A stretch of DNA of 64,000 nt from Caulobacter sp. NIBR2454 (GTDB lineage: Bacteria; Pseudomonadota; Alphaproteobacteria; Caulobacterales; Caulobacteraceae): assembly GCF_027474405.1 (NCBI RefSeq), contig NZ_CP114871.1, positions 3,543,001 through 3,607,000 on the forward strand, written 5' to 3'. Positions 36,103-43,879 of the stretch are shown here, in pieces (positions within the stretch are counted from its first letter, which is position 1; each line of letters opens with the position of its first letter). A program made the position numbers and the translations under genes. The notes under the pieces are model-generated. The model worked only from the letters and a program-made list of their open reading frames with translations. It was not told the origin of the DNA and ran no database searches.

Positions 36103-36926
36103 CCAAGGACCGCATCGACCGTCGCTTCGCCGCGCTTGCGTCGGAGGACCGCGCGGCCTTCGTGGCCTACATCATGGCCGGCGATCCGGACGCGGCGACC
36201 GCGCTGGAGATCATGCGCGGCCTGCCCGCCGCCGGGGCCGACATCATCGAGCTGGGCTTCCCCTTCTCCGACCCCATGGCCGAGGGCCCGACCATCCAGC
36301 GCGCCAGCCAGCGCGCCCTGGCCGGCAAGATGACCACCAAGGGCGTCTTGGACACCGTCCGCGCCTTCCGTGAAGGCGACCAGGACACTCCGGTGATCCT
36401 GATGGGCTACCTGAACCCGCTGGTGAACTATGGATTCGAGGCCTTCGCCAACGACGCCGCCGCGGCCGGAGCCGACGGCCTTATCGTCGTCGATTGCCCC
36501 CCGGAGGAAGCAGACCCCCTGGTCGATGCGCTGGACGCGACGAATCTTTCGCTGATCCGCCTGGCCACGCCGACCACCGACGACGCGCGTCTGGCGGTGG
36601 TGGTCAAGCGCACTTCGGGCTTTGTCTATTACGTTTCGGTCGCCGGGGTGACCGGCGTGCTGGAAGCCGACGCGGACGCCGTGGCCCCCGCTGTAGCGCG
36701 GGTTCGCGCCGCTTCAGGCCTGCCGGTGGCCGTGGGTTTTGGCATCAAATCACCCGAGCGCGCCGCCGCCGTGGCGCGCATCGCGGACGCGGCCGTGGTC
36801 GGTTCGGCGCTCATCGACGCGCTGGAATCGAATTTGTCATCGAACGAAAACGTGACCTCAGCGGTTCTTTCAAAAGCTGAAGAGCTTGCTAACGCTGTGC
36901 GCTTCGCACGTTCCAAGAAGGCTTGA
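36099..36926 (+). CDS. trpA: Tryptophan synthase alpha chain
   Basis: A 275-residue (beta/alpha)8 subunit releasing indole from indole-3-glycerol phosphate for channelling to TrpB. The catalytic Glu is in [13 protein letters not shown] and the Asp in [18 protein letters not shown] and GFGIKSPE form the phosphate site. The TTG at 36099 overlaps the trpB stop (TTGA), which decides the start and implies translational coupling. Confidence 0.96.
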   Translation: MTKDRIDRRFAALASEDRAAFVAYIMAGDPDAATALEIMRGLPAAGADIIELGFPFSDPMAEGPTIQRASQRALAGKMTTKGVLDTVRAFREGDQDTPVILMGYLNPLVNYGFEAFANDAAAAGADGLIVVDCPPEEADPLVDALDATNLSLIRLATPTTDDARLAVVVKRTSGFVYYVSVAGVTGVLEADADAVAPAVARVRAASGLPVAVGFGIKSPERAAAVARIADAAVVGSALIDALESNLSSNENVTSAVLSKAEELANAVRFARSKKA

Positions 36927-37877
36927 GTGGTGAAGGCTATGGCTATGGCGGACCCCCAAGACCCCAAGAAGGCAGACAAGGCGGCCAAGGCCGCGTCGGG
37001 CGAGCGTTCGCGCGGCGGATGGCTGGCCAAGATCGCGCCCGGTGTGCGCGGCGCCTTCGTCAAGCGCGAGACGCCTGACAACCTTTGGGTCAAATGCCCG
37101 GACACGGGCGAGATGATCTATCGCCCCGATCTGGAGGCGGCCCTGTGGGTCACCCCGGCCGGGCGTCACATGCGGATCGGCCCCGAGGCGCGCTTCCGCT
37201 ACACCTTCGACGACGGCAAGCACGAAATCCTGCCGAGCCCGAAGGTGGCCGAGGACCCGCTGAAGTTCTCGGACGGCAAGCCGTACAAGCAGCGCCTCAT
37301 CGAGGCCCGCAAGAAGACCGGCGAACAGGACGCCATGGCCATCGGCTTTGGCCAGATCGGTGGCCTGCCTGTCGTGGTGCTGGTTCAGGATTTCGCCTTC
37401 ATGGGCGGATCGCTCGGCATGGCCGCCGGTGAGGGCTTCATCGCCGCCGCCGAAGCCGCCGTCGAGCGCAACGCCCCGCTAGTGATCTACACCGCCGCCG
37501 GCGGCGCCCGGATGCAGGAAGGCGCCCTGTCGCTGATGCAGATGGCCCGCACGACCCTGGCCATCCAGTCGCTGAAAAGCGCCGGCCTGCCCTACGTTGT
37601 CGTCCTGACCGACCCCACCACGGGAGGCGTGACCGCCTCCTACGCCATGCTTGGCGACGTGCACTTGGCCGAACCCGGCGCCCTGATCGGCTTCGCCGGC
37701 CAGCGGGTGATCGAACAGACCATCCGCGAGACCCTGCCGCCGGGCTTCCAGCGTTCAGAGTTCCTAGTCGAAAAGGGCATGGTCGACCGCGTCACCGCCC
37801 GCAAGGAGCTGCCGGCGGTGCTGGCCTCGATCCTGGGCACCCTGATGATGGGCCGGGCGCGCAAGAAGGCGGCCTAG
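36927..37877 (+). CDS. accD: Acetyl-CoA carboxylase carboxyltransferase beta subunit
   Basis: A 316-residue subunit that with AccA transfers carboxyl from biotin to acetyl-CoA for fatty-acid synthesis. The carboxyltransferase core is visible (FAFMGGSLGMAAGEGF, GGARMQEGALSLMQM, TTGGVTASYAMLGD, GFAGQRVIEQT). The N-terminal zinc-ribbon region keeps only one of four cysteines (NLWVKCPDTGEM, then WVTPAGRHMR). The GTG at 36927 abuts the trpA stop; in-frame ATGs at 36939 and 36945 are equally possible. It belongs to the trpB-trpA-accD-folC run. Confidence 0.95.
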   Translation: MVKAMAMADPQDPKKADKAAKAASGERSRGGWLAKIAPGVRGAFVKRETPDNLWVKCPDTGEMIYRPDLEAALWVTPAGRHMRIGPEARFRYTFDDGKHEILPSPKVAEDPLKFSDGKPYKQRLIEARKKTGEQDAMAIGFGQIGGLPVVVLVQDFAFMGGSLGMAAGEGFIAAAEAAVERNAPLVIYTAAGGARMQEGALSLMQMARTTLAIQSLKSAGLPYVVVLTDPTTGGVTASYAMLGDVHLAEPGALIGFAGQRVIEQTIRETLPPGFQRSEFLVEKGMVDRVTARKELPAVLASILGTLMMGRARKKAA

Positions 37878-37888
37878 CCGCCCACGCC

Positions 37889-39205
37889 ATGAGCGACCAC
37901 CTTCGCGCGCATGACGCCGCTCTGGCGCGGCTGCAAGCGTTGCACCCCAAGAAGATCGACCTGTCGCTGGATCGCATGCGCCGGCTGTGCGCCGCCCTGG
38001 GCGATCCTCAGGACCGGCTGCCGCCGACCGTCCATGTGGCCGGCACCAACGGCAAGGGCTCGACCGTCGCCTTCATGCGATCGATCGCCGAGGCGGCGGG
38101 CCTGAAGGTTCACGTCTTCACCTCGCCCCACCTCGTCCGCTTCGCCGAGCGAATCCGTCTGGGCGGCAAGCTGATCGAGGACGACCATCTGGCCGACATC
38201 CTCGACCGGGTGGAGGCGGCCAATGACGGCCAGCCGATCACCTTCTTCGAGATCACCACTGCCGCCGCCCTGGTCGCCTTCGCCGAGACGCCGGCTGACC
38301 TGCTGCTGCTTGAGGTGGGCCTGGGCGGGGTGCTGGACGCCACCAATGTCATTCCAGCGCCACGGGTGAGCGTCATCGCCCCGGTGGACATCGACCACCG
38401 TGAATTCCTCGGCAATGACATCGCCACCATCGCGGGTGAGAAGGCCGGGATCATCAAGCGCGGCGCAAGAACCGTCAGCGCGCGCCAACAGGATGAGGCG
38501 CAGGCGGTCATTGAGGCCCAGGCCGAGCGGACCGGCTCACCCCTGACCTTGATGGGCCGCGACTTCGACGCCTGGAGCGAGGGCGGGCGCCTGCTGGTGC
38601 AGATGGAGGATCGGCTGCTGGACCTGCCCGAACCGTCGCTGTTCGGCGCTCACCAGGTCGAGAACGCCGGCGTGGCGGTCGCCGCGATCCTGGCCCTGGC
38701 CGACCCACGCATTGACGAGTCGGCCATCGCCAAGGGTGTCGCCGAGGCGGTCTGGCCCGCGCGTTTCCAGCGTCTGACGGCCGGCCCCTTCGCTCTGAAG
38801 GCGCGGGTGGCGGGAACCGACTTCTGGCTGGACGGCGGGCACAATCCGCATGCGGCCCATGCTCTGGCCGACGCCCTGGGCCATCTGTCCCTAAAGGATG
38901 GACGGCCGGTGGCGCTGATCGTCGGCTTGCTGGCCAACAAGGACGCCGCTGGCTTCTTCGAGGCCCTGGCCCATCTAAATCCCGTAGTCTTCACCACCGC
39001 CTTCGAGGCCGACGCCGCGGCCGATCCGGTGACCCTCGCCCTGGCGGCCAAGGCCGCCGGCTTGCGGGCGGTCGCCTGCCCGGACGTCGACTCCGCCCTG
39101 GCCGAAGCGTTGATGCAGGATGGTCCGCCTCACATCGTCGCCGCCGGATCGCTCTATCTGGCGGGCGAAATCCTGGCCCGTTCGGAAGAAACCTGGCCCC
39201 GCTGA
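37889..39205 (+). CDS. folC: Bifunctional folylpolyglutamate synthase/dihydrofolate synthase
   Basis: A 438-residue Mur-ligase-fold enzyme adding glutamate to dihydropteroate and folates. The ATP loop is VAGTNGKGST (about residues 50-59); FTSPHLVRFAERI, GGVLDATNV and DIDHREFLG are family motifs; the C-terminal domain has DGGHNPHAA. It starts 11 bases after accD and completes the conserved accD-folC pair. The next gene downstream belongs to an apparently accessory block. Confidence 0.95.
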   Translation: MSDHLRAHDAALARLQALHPKKIDLSLDRMRRLCAALGDPQDRLPPTVHVAGTNGKGSTVAFMRSIAEAAGLKVHVFTSPHLVRFAERIRLGGKLIEDDHLADILDRVEAANDGQPITFFEITTAAALVAFAETPADLLLLEVGLGGVLDATNVIPAPRVSVIAPVDIDHREFLGNDIATIAGEKAGIIKRGARTVSARQQDEAQAVIEAQAERTGSPLTLMGRDFDAWSEGGRLLVQMEDRLLDLPEPSLFGAHQVENAGVAVAAILALADPRIDESAIAKGVAEAVWPARFQRLTAGPFALKARVAGTDFWLDGGHNPHAAHALADALGHLSLKDGRPVALIVGLLANKDAAGFFEALAHLNPVVFTTAFEADAAADPVTLALAAKAAGLRAVACPDVDSALAEALMQDGPPHIVAAGSLYLAGEILARSEETWPR

Positions 39206-39292
39206 CCAAGGGGGATCGCCCTCTCCAGGCCGCGACGCCCTGTCGCAGGCGCCTTCGCCAGAGCTTGCCGCACCGCCCTTCGTGACGTCTGT

Positions 39293-39308
39293 TGCGCCAA
39301 GTAGCGCA
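39293..39308 (+). promoter_or_regulatory. Inverted repeat upstream of the sensor kinase gene
   Basis: TGCGC-CAAGTA-GCGCA, a 5-6-5 inverted repeat, ends 15 bases before the kinase ATG at 39324. It overlaps where the promoter or ribosome-binding region should be. Meaning unknown. Confidence 0.3.
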
Positions 39309-39323
39309 CATGCGAAGGGGGGC

Positions 39324-41474
39324 ATGGTGGGGGTGCTGGGCTTAAGGTCGCCAGTGGTGACCGTCGTGGCGGCCGTGTTGCTTGGGCTCGCCGCCTTGAT
39401 CGCGGCGACCGCGCTGGCGCTTTCCACACCGCGCTTGGGGCTTGAATTGGCGCCGGCGGACGATGGCGGCGTCGTCATCGAACACGACGCGGCGGGCGCG
39501 CTGAAGGGCGAGCGCCTTCTGTCCATCGCGGCCGGCGATCGGATCGTTCTTCCGCTTTCCGATGACCTGATCGAAGAACCGGACGTCATCGACAGTTTTC
39601 CGGGCCGCGATCGCTTCATGGAGCGACAACAGGCCCTCGCTGGCCTCCTGGCCCAGGAGGCCGTGCAACTGCGCCTTCGGCAGGCTGACGGTGCGGAGCG
39701 CCGGATCGCCATATCGCCGTGCCCAGCGCGTATCGGCGACCTGCCCTTCGGCTTCTGGTTTCAGGTGGGGGTCGGCTTTGGCGGCCTGCTGATCTCGGCC
39801 TGGGTCTGGGCCATGCGGCCGGGAGACTGGGCGGCGCGGATGTTCGCTCTGACCGGATTGGCCATGCTGATCTTCACCCATGCGGCGGCGATCTACAGCA
39901 CCCGCGAACTGGCGCTCGACGCGGGGCTGTTCCGCGTCCTGACAGGAGCCAACTATGTCGGCGCCAGCCTGTTCGGGGTGGCGATGATCAATGTCTTCCT
40001 GAGCTATCCCAAGCGCCTGGCGCCGCCAGCCGGTTTTCTGGTCGCGCCGTTGATCTTCGGGATCTGGGGCGCCGCCGGGATGTTGCGGCTGCTGCCGGAT
40101 GTGGCGATCAGCTATCACCTGCCCATCGTGACAGAGATGGCCTTGATCGTGGCCGCGATCCTGGCCCAGGCCATCGCGGTGCGAAAAGACCCGGCTTCTC
40201 GCGCGGCGCTGTTGTGGCTGGGGCTCTCGGTCACGATCGGCGCCGGGGCTTTCGTCGCCATGATGGCCGCCCCGCAGGTTCTAGGGTTCGCCCCCGCCAT
40301 GCCGCAGGGCTACGCCTTCGGCTTCTTCCTGCTGATCCATGCAGGCGTCGCCCTAGGTCTGCGCCGGTACCGCCTGTTCGATCTCAAGGATTGGGCCTTC
40401 ACGATCCTGTTCTACGCCGGCGCGGCCGCCGCCTTCGTGGTGCTCGACGTGGTCCTGGTCATGGCCCTGCCCCTGGAGGAGGGGCCGGCCCTTGGCCTGT
40501 CGTTGCTGGTGGTCGCCTTCGCCTATCTGCCGCTGCGCGACTGGTTGTGGAGACGCATGGTCGCGCGCCGCACCATGGAGGACCATGAACTGTTCAATGC
40601 GGTGATCGAGGTCGCCTTCGGCGGCACTCGTCGGGAGCGCGGCGACCGCTGGCGCGAGCTGCTCAATCGCCTCTTTGAACCACTGGAGATCACGCCAACC
40701 CAGGCCCCGATAGCGGCGCCGTCCGCCACCGAGGATGGTCTGTGTCTCACCGTGCCGGCGACGGCCGACAGCCCGGCCCTGGTTTTGCAATATCCCTGGC
40801 GCGGACGAGGCTTGTTCGGGCGCCCGCACCTGAAGCTGGCGCGGCAGTTGGCCTCGATGATGAGCCACGTGCAGGACAGCCGTGAGGCTTATGAGCGAGG
40901 GGTCAGCGAGGAGCGGCACCGTATCGCCCGCGACCTGCACGACGACGTCGGCGCGCGCCTGTTGTCGGGTTTGCACACCAAGGACCTGCCCGCCACCCGC
41001 GAAGCGGTCCGCGACGCCCTCGGCGACATCCGGGTGATCGTCAGCGGCATGACCGGCGACGGCCTGCCGCTGAGTCAGGTGATCGCCGACCTGCGGCACG
41101 AAACCGCCCGCCGGCTGGAGGTCGCCGGCCTGGAGCTGGACTGGGCGACTCCCGACGCCGACGACAGCGAGGTCATGCTCGACTATCGAACCTATCGCGC
41201 CCTGATCTCCGCCCATCGCGAAATGATCAGCAACGCCATCCGTCATGCCCAGGCCTCGCGGGTCAGCGTCACCATAGCCGCCGTGGCAGGACGCCTGCGG
41301 ACCGTGGTCAGCGACGATGGCGTGGGCATGTCGGAGCGAACGAGTGATGGCCCCGGCGGCTCAGGCCTTCGCAACATGGTGCGGCGGGTGCGCGAACTCG
41401 GGGGCGAGCTGACGTTCCCCGACCAGTCTCGCGGCGCGGGGATCGCGCTATCCTTGCCCCTGGCGCCCGCATGA
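39324..41474 (+). CDS. Sensor histidine kinase, NarX/UhpB-type (HisKA_3)
   Basis: A 716-residue membrane sensor. One helix (about residues 8-30) is followed by an extracytoplasmic domain of about 110 residues with a possible PDZ-like fold (GERLLSIAAGDRIVLPL), then about seven more helices (roughly residues 135-390) and a cytoplasmic linker. The dimerisation helix carries the phospho-acceptor H539 in EERHRIARDLHDDVGARLL; the ATPase has NAIRHAQAS (N-box), DDGVGM (G1) and GSGLRNMVRRV (G2). GAAGGGGGG precedes the ATG, whereas longer frames run over the end of folC. It is followed by a LuxR-type response regulator, its obvious partner. The stimulus is unknown. Confidence 0.92.
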   Translation: MVGVLGLRSPVVTVVAAVLLGLAALIAATALALSTPRLGLELAPADDGGVVIEHDAAGALKGERLLSIAAGDRIVLPLSDDLIEEPDVIDSFPGRDRFMERQQALAGLLAQEAVQLRLRQADGAERRIAISPCPARIGDLPFGFWFQVGVGFGGLLISAWVWAMRPGDWAARMFALTGLAMLIFTHAAAIYSTRELALDAGLFRVLTGANYVGASLFGVAMINVFLSYPKRLAPPAGFLVAPLIFGIWGAAGMLRLLPDVAISYHLPIVTEMALIVAAILAQAIAVRKDPASRAALLWLGLSVTIGAGAFVAMMAAPQVLGFAPAMPQGYAFGFFLLIHAGVALGLRRYRLFDLKDWAFTILFYAGAAAAFVVLDVVLVMALPLEEGPALGLSLLVVAFAYLPLRDWLWRRMVARRTMEDHELFNAVIEVAFGGTRRERGDRWRELLNRLFEPLEITPTQAPIAAPSATEDGLCLTVPATADSPALVLQYPWRGRGLFGRPHLKLARQLASMMSHVQDSREAYERGVSEERHRIARDLHDDVGARLLSGLHTKDLPATREAVRDALGDIRVIVSGMTGDGLPLSQVIADLRHETARRLEVAGLELDWATPDADDSEVMLDYRTYRALISAHREMISNAIRHAQASRVSVTIAAVAGRLRTVVSDDGVGMSERTSDGPGGSGLRNMVRRVRELGGELTFPDQSRGAGIALSLPLAPA

Positions 41475-41477
41475 CCT

Positions 41478-41521
41478 CCCCTGTTTGGGGGATGAGCATG
41501 ACTTCTCCGCGCGCCTAGACT
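41478..41521 (+). promoter_or_regulatory. CCCC-N6-GGGGATG motif plus -10-like TAGACT before the regulator gene
   Basis: CCCC-TGTTTG-GGGGATG (41478-41494) begins four bases after the kinase stop. A hexamer TAGACT (41516-41521), preceded by CC, follows after exactly 21 bases, and the regulator ATG is 24 bases further on. The same motif, with the same 21-base spacing to CC-TAACGT, precedes the RsaA-like gene. This looks like an activator site placed just upstream of the -35 position. Confidence 0.55.
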
Positions 41522-41545
41522 GGCGCAGGACTAAACAGGGCGGCC

Positions 41546-42214
41546 ATGACCTCGATCCATAGCCTGAACAAGGACCGTCGGCTCAGGGGCCTCGTGGTGG
41601 AGGATCACGCCAGCACGCGCGAATGGCTGGTCGGCGCACTCTACCAGGCCTTCGACATCGAGGTGGTGGCGGTGGATGACCTGCGCGGGGCTCGCGAGTC
41701 GCTGCAGCGCCGCGAGCCTGATCTGGCCCTGGTCGATATCGGCCTGCCGGATGGGTCGGGGATCGACCTGGTCGGCCAGATGGCTCGTACGCAGCCCCAC
41801 ACGATCTCGATCGTCACGACGATCTTCGATGACGACACCAATCTCTTCGACGCCATCGCCGCCGGCGCCCAGGGCTACCTGCTCAAGGATCAGGACACCC
41901 CCGCCTTCGTGGAAGCGCTACGGCGCATCGAGCGAGGCGAGCCGCCGCTGTCACCGTCTATCGCCCGCCGGATGCTGGAGCATTTCCGCAGGGCCGAGCC
42001 CGCCGCGCCGCCGAGCGATATGGAGCCCCTGACGCCGCGCGAGACCGAAGTGCTCGCCCTGCTGGGACGCGGATTGCGAGTGAGCGAAGCCGCCCATGTT
42101 CTGGGGATCAGCGACCATACCGTCGCCGGCTATGTAAAGACGGTCTATCGCAAGCTCAACATCGCCTCGCGGGCCGAAGTGGCGCTGGAAGCCGCGCGGC
42201 GCGGCCTGGTCTGA
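41546..42214 (+). CDS. LuxR/NarL-family response regulator
   Basis: A 222-residue regulator. The receiver domain has acidic residues E19 and D20 (VVED), the phosphorylation site D64 (LALVDIGLPDGSG) and the switch lysine K114 (GYLLKD). The C-terminal LuxR helix-turn-helix begins LTPRETEVLALLGRG and includes SEAAHVLGISDHTVAGYVKTVYRKL. It is the cognate partner of the kinase just upstream. A shared promoter motif suggests that it controls both its own gene and the RsaA-like gene downstream. Confidence 0.94.
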   Translation: MTSIHSLNKDRRLRGLVVEDHASTREWLVGALYQAFDIEVVAVDDLRGARESLQRREPDLALVDIGLPDGSGIDLVGQMARTQPHTISIVTTIFDDDTNLFDAIAAGAQGYLLKDQDTPAFVEALRRIERGEPPLSPSIARRMLEHFRRAEPAAPPSDMEPLTPRETEVLALLGRGLRVSEAAHVLGISDHTVAGYVKTVYRKLNIASRAEVALEAARRGLV

Positions 42215-42228
42215 GCGACCCGGTCAAC

Positions 42229-42272
42229 CCCCGGTATCGGGGATGCCCCACACCCGCGACCATCCCTAACGT
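42229..42272 (+). promoter_or_regulatory. CCCC-N6-GGGGATG motif plus -10-like TAACGT before the RsaA-like gene
   Basis: CCCC-GGTATC-GGGGATG (42229-42245) matches the site before the response regulator at 14 of 17 positions. After the same 21-base gap, CC-TAACGT (hexamer 42267-42272) parallels CC-TAGACT there. The start codon lies 55 bases downstream of the hexamer. Confidence 0.55.
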
Positions 42273-42327
42273 CCCGCCCGGACGGCCGAGCGCAGGCCCG
42301 GCCAAGGCAGATGGGGACACAATAGAC

Positions 42328-43380
42328 ATGGCGACCGTACCGACGATCGGAGATTTCTCCTGGCTGATCCAGCTGGTGGATGCAGGGCTGATCAAGGCCA
42401 GTTTCAAGTTTAGCGACATCCGCGCAATGCTGCAGAGCCTCAATGTCCTGACGCCGGAGATTGATGCGGCGCTCAAGACCGTCGAGGCCAATCCAGGGCT
42501 GATCGACATCGGGGTCCAGACCCTGAAGGACGCGCTCGCCAAGTATCCGCCCGAAACGCCTCTGAGCGAGATCACGGGGGGAGGAACGCCGACGACGCCG
42601 ACCAATCCAGTCCTCACCCCGTCGGTCCAGCAGGTGCAGGACGCCTTCAAGGCGCTGGCCGGCATCGCCGCCACCTCGTCCAAGGCGCTGGAGGAGTTCT
42701 TGACCACGCCGACCGGCCAGAAGGTCAAGAACGAGTTCTATGTGGAAGCCCAGGAGATGGCCAAATGGGTCAGCCAGCTGAACGCCGGCACGGCGACCCC
42801 GGCGCAATTCCTGGACAAGATGGTGGAGTTCGGATCGGACACCACCGGCGTCGCGCTTCAGGTCTATCAGTTCTTCACCGGCAAGATCCCAACCCAGGCG
42901 GGGATGACCTATCTGGTGGACAGCCCCACCAATGCCGCCGACCTGACCGACCCCACCTACGCCCTACTGAACGCCGAGAACCGCTACATCAACATGGCGG
43001 TGAACCTGGGCGTCAAAGGCGAAGGCGCCGCAGCCTTCAACACCGCCTATGGCGCGCTCGACTTCAAGGGGGCGGTGACCAAGATGTACGCGGCGATCAT
43101 CGGCAACAGCCAGGCCGCCGCGGCGGGCGTCAATGTCAGCGCCGCCATCGACTACGTCGTTGCGCAGGAGTCCTACTTCAAGGCGCTGGGCGGCGGTGAT
43201 CTAGGGGCCAAGGCCGCGGCGGCCGGCTTCCTGCTCCACAAGGGTCTGCAGGCGGGCGTCGGCGTCTATGACGACGCCGTGCGCGAGTTCTACGCCGACC
43301 TGTTCGCTGGTCAGGCGACCTACGGCGTCAGCATCCTGGGCGCCAGCTCGGCCTATGAAGGGTTCGACGGTCTGGCCTGA
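42328..43380 (+). CDS. RsaA N-terminal-domain-like protein (S-layer anchor-like)
   Basis: A 350-residue protein. Residues of about 1-85 are helical with a linker GGGTPTTPTNP; about 98-165 form another helical segment. Residues of about 174-340 resemble the N-terminal LPS-binding region of the Caulobacter S-layer protein RsaA: VYQFFTGKIPTQAGMTYLVDS, then TNAADLTD, AENRYINMAVNLG, AAFNTAYG, and IIGNSQAAAAGVNVSAAIDYV occur in the same order as in RsaA as I remember it. There is no Sec signal peptide and no RTX calcium repeats, so the S-layer lattice part is absent. It may be a secreted or surface-bound O-antigen-binding protein. Homology is from memory; function is inferred. Confidence 0.7.
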   Translation: MATVPTIGDFSWLIQLVDAGLIKASFKFSDIRAMLQSLNVLTPEIDAALKTVEANPGLIDIGVQTLKDALAKYPPETPLSEITGGGTPTTPTNPVLTPSVQQVQDAFKALAGIAATSSKALEEFLTTPTGQKVKNEFYVEAQEMAKWVSQLNAGTATPAQFLDKMVEFGSDTTGVALQVYQFFTGKIPTQAGMTYLVDSPTNAADLTDPTYALLNAENRYINMAVNLGVKGEGAAAFNTAYGALDFKGAVTKMYAAIIGNSQAAAAGVNVSAAIDYVVAQESYFKALGGGDLGAKAAAAGFLLHKGLQAGVGVYDDAVREFYADLFAGQATYGVSILGASSAYEGFDGLA

Positions 43381-43407
43381 CCCCAATTTGGGCTGACCAC
43401 GAACAAG

Positions 43408-43439
43408 AACGGCCCGCCTCCGCGAGGAGACGGGCCGTT
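43408..43439. terminator. Hairpin between RsaA-like gene and trxA
   Basis: A 9-bp stem AACGGCCCG/CGGGCCGTT, extendable inside by CCTC/GAGG, sits between convergent stops. The plus-strand tail TCCTCTAT is modestly T-rich. Confidence 0.7.
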
Positions 43440-43462
43440 CCTCTATGTGGATGTCAGCGCGC

Positions 43463-43798
43463 TCAGGCGGCGGGCTGAACGCCGGCTTCGCTGAGCCATT
43501 CGAGGATCTTCTGCTTGGGCATGGCGCCGACCTTCATCGACGCCATCTGGCCATTGCGGAACAGCATCATGGTCGGGATGCCGCGCACGCCATAGCGCGA
43601 CGGGGTGGTCGGGCTGTCCTCGATATTGACCTTGGCCACGGTGACCACGTCGGCCAGCTCCTCGGAAATCTGCTCCAGGGCGGGGGCGATCTGTTTGCAT
43701 GGGCCGCACCATTCGGCCCAGAAATCGACCAAGACGGGTTTGTCGGCCTTCAGCACGTCGGCTTCGAAGGATTCGTCGGTCACCTGAACGGTGCTCAT
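43463..43798 (-). CDS. trxA: Thioredoxin
   Basis: A 111-residue thioredoxin. The active site is WCGPC (C31, C34) within VLVDFWAEWCGPCKQ, and the cis-proline loop is RGIPTMMLF. It serves as general cytosolic disulfide reductase. It follows addA by 81 bases on the same strand, the usual Caulobacter order, and may have its own promoter in that gap. AGGAGC precedes the ATG by 11 bases, longer than ideal. Confidence 0.97.
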   Translation of the reverse strand: MSTVQVTDESFEADVLKADKPVLVDFWAEWCGPCKQIAPALEQISEELADVVTVAKVNIEDSPTTPSRYGVRGIPTMMLFRNGQMASMKVGAMPKQKILEWLSEAGVQPAA

Positions 43799-43879
43799 GA
43801 GATCAAGTGCTCCTGTTAGCGGCGGGAATCGCCCGCGCGGCTCTTTCAGCGAATGATGTAGGACGCGGGTTCCGCCGCA

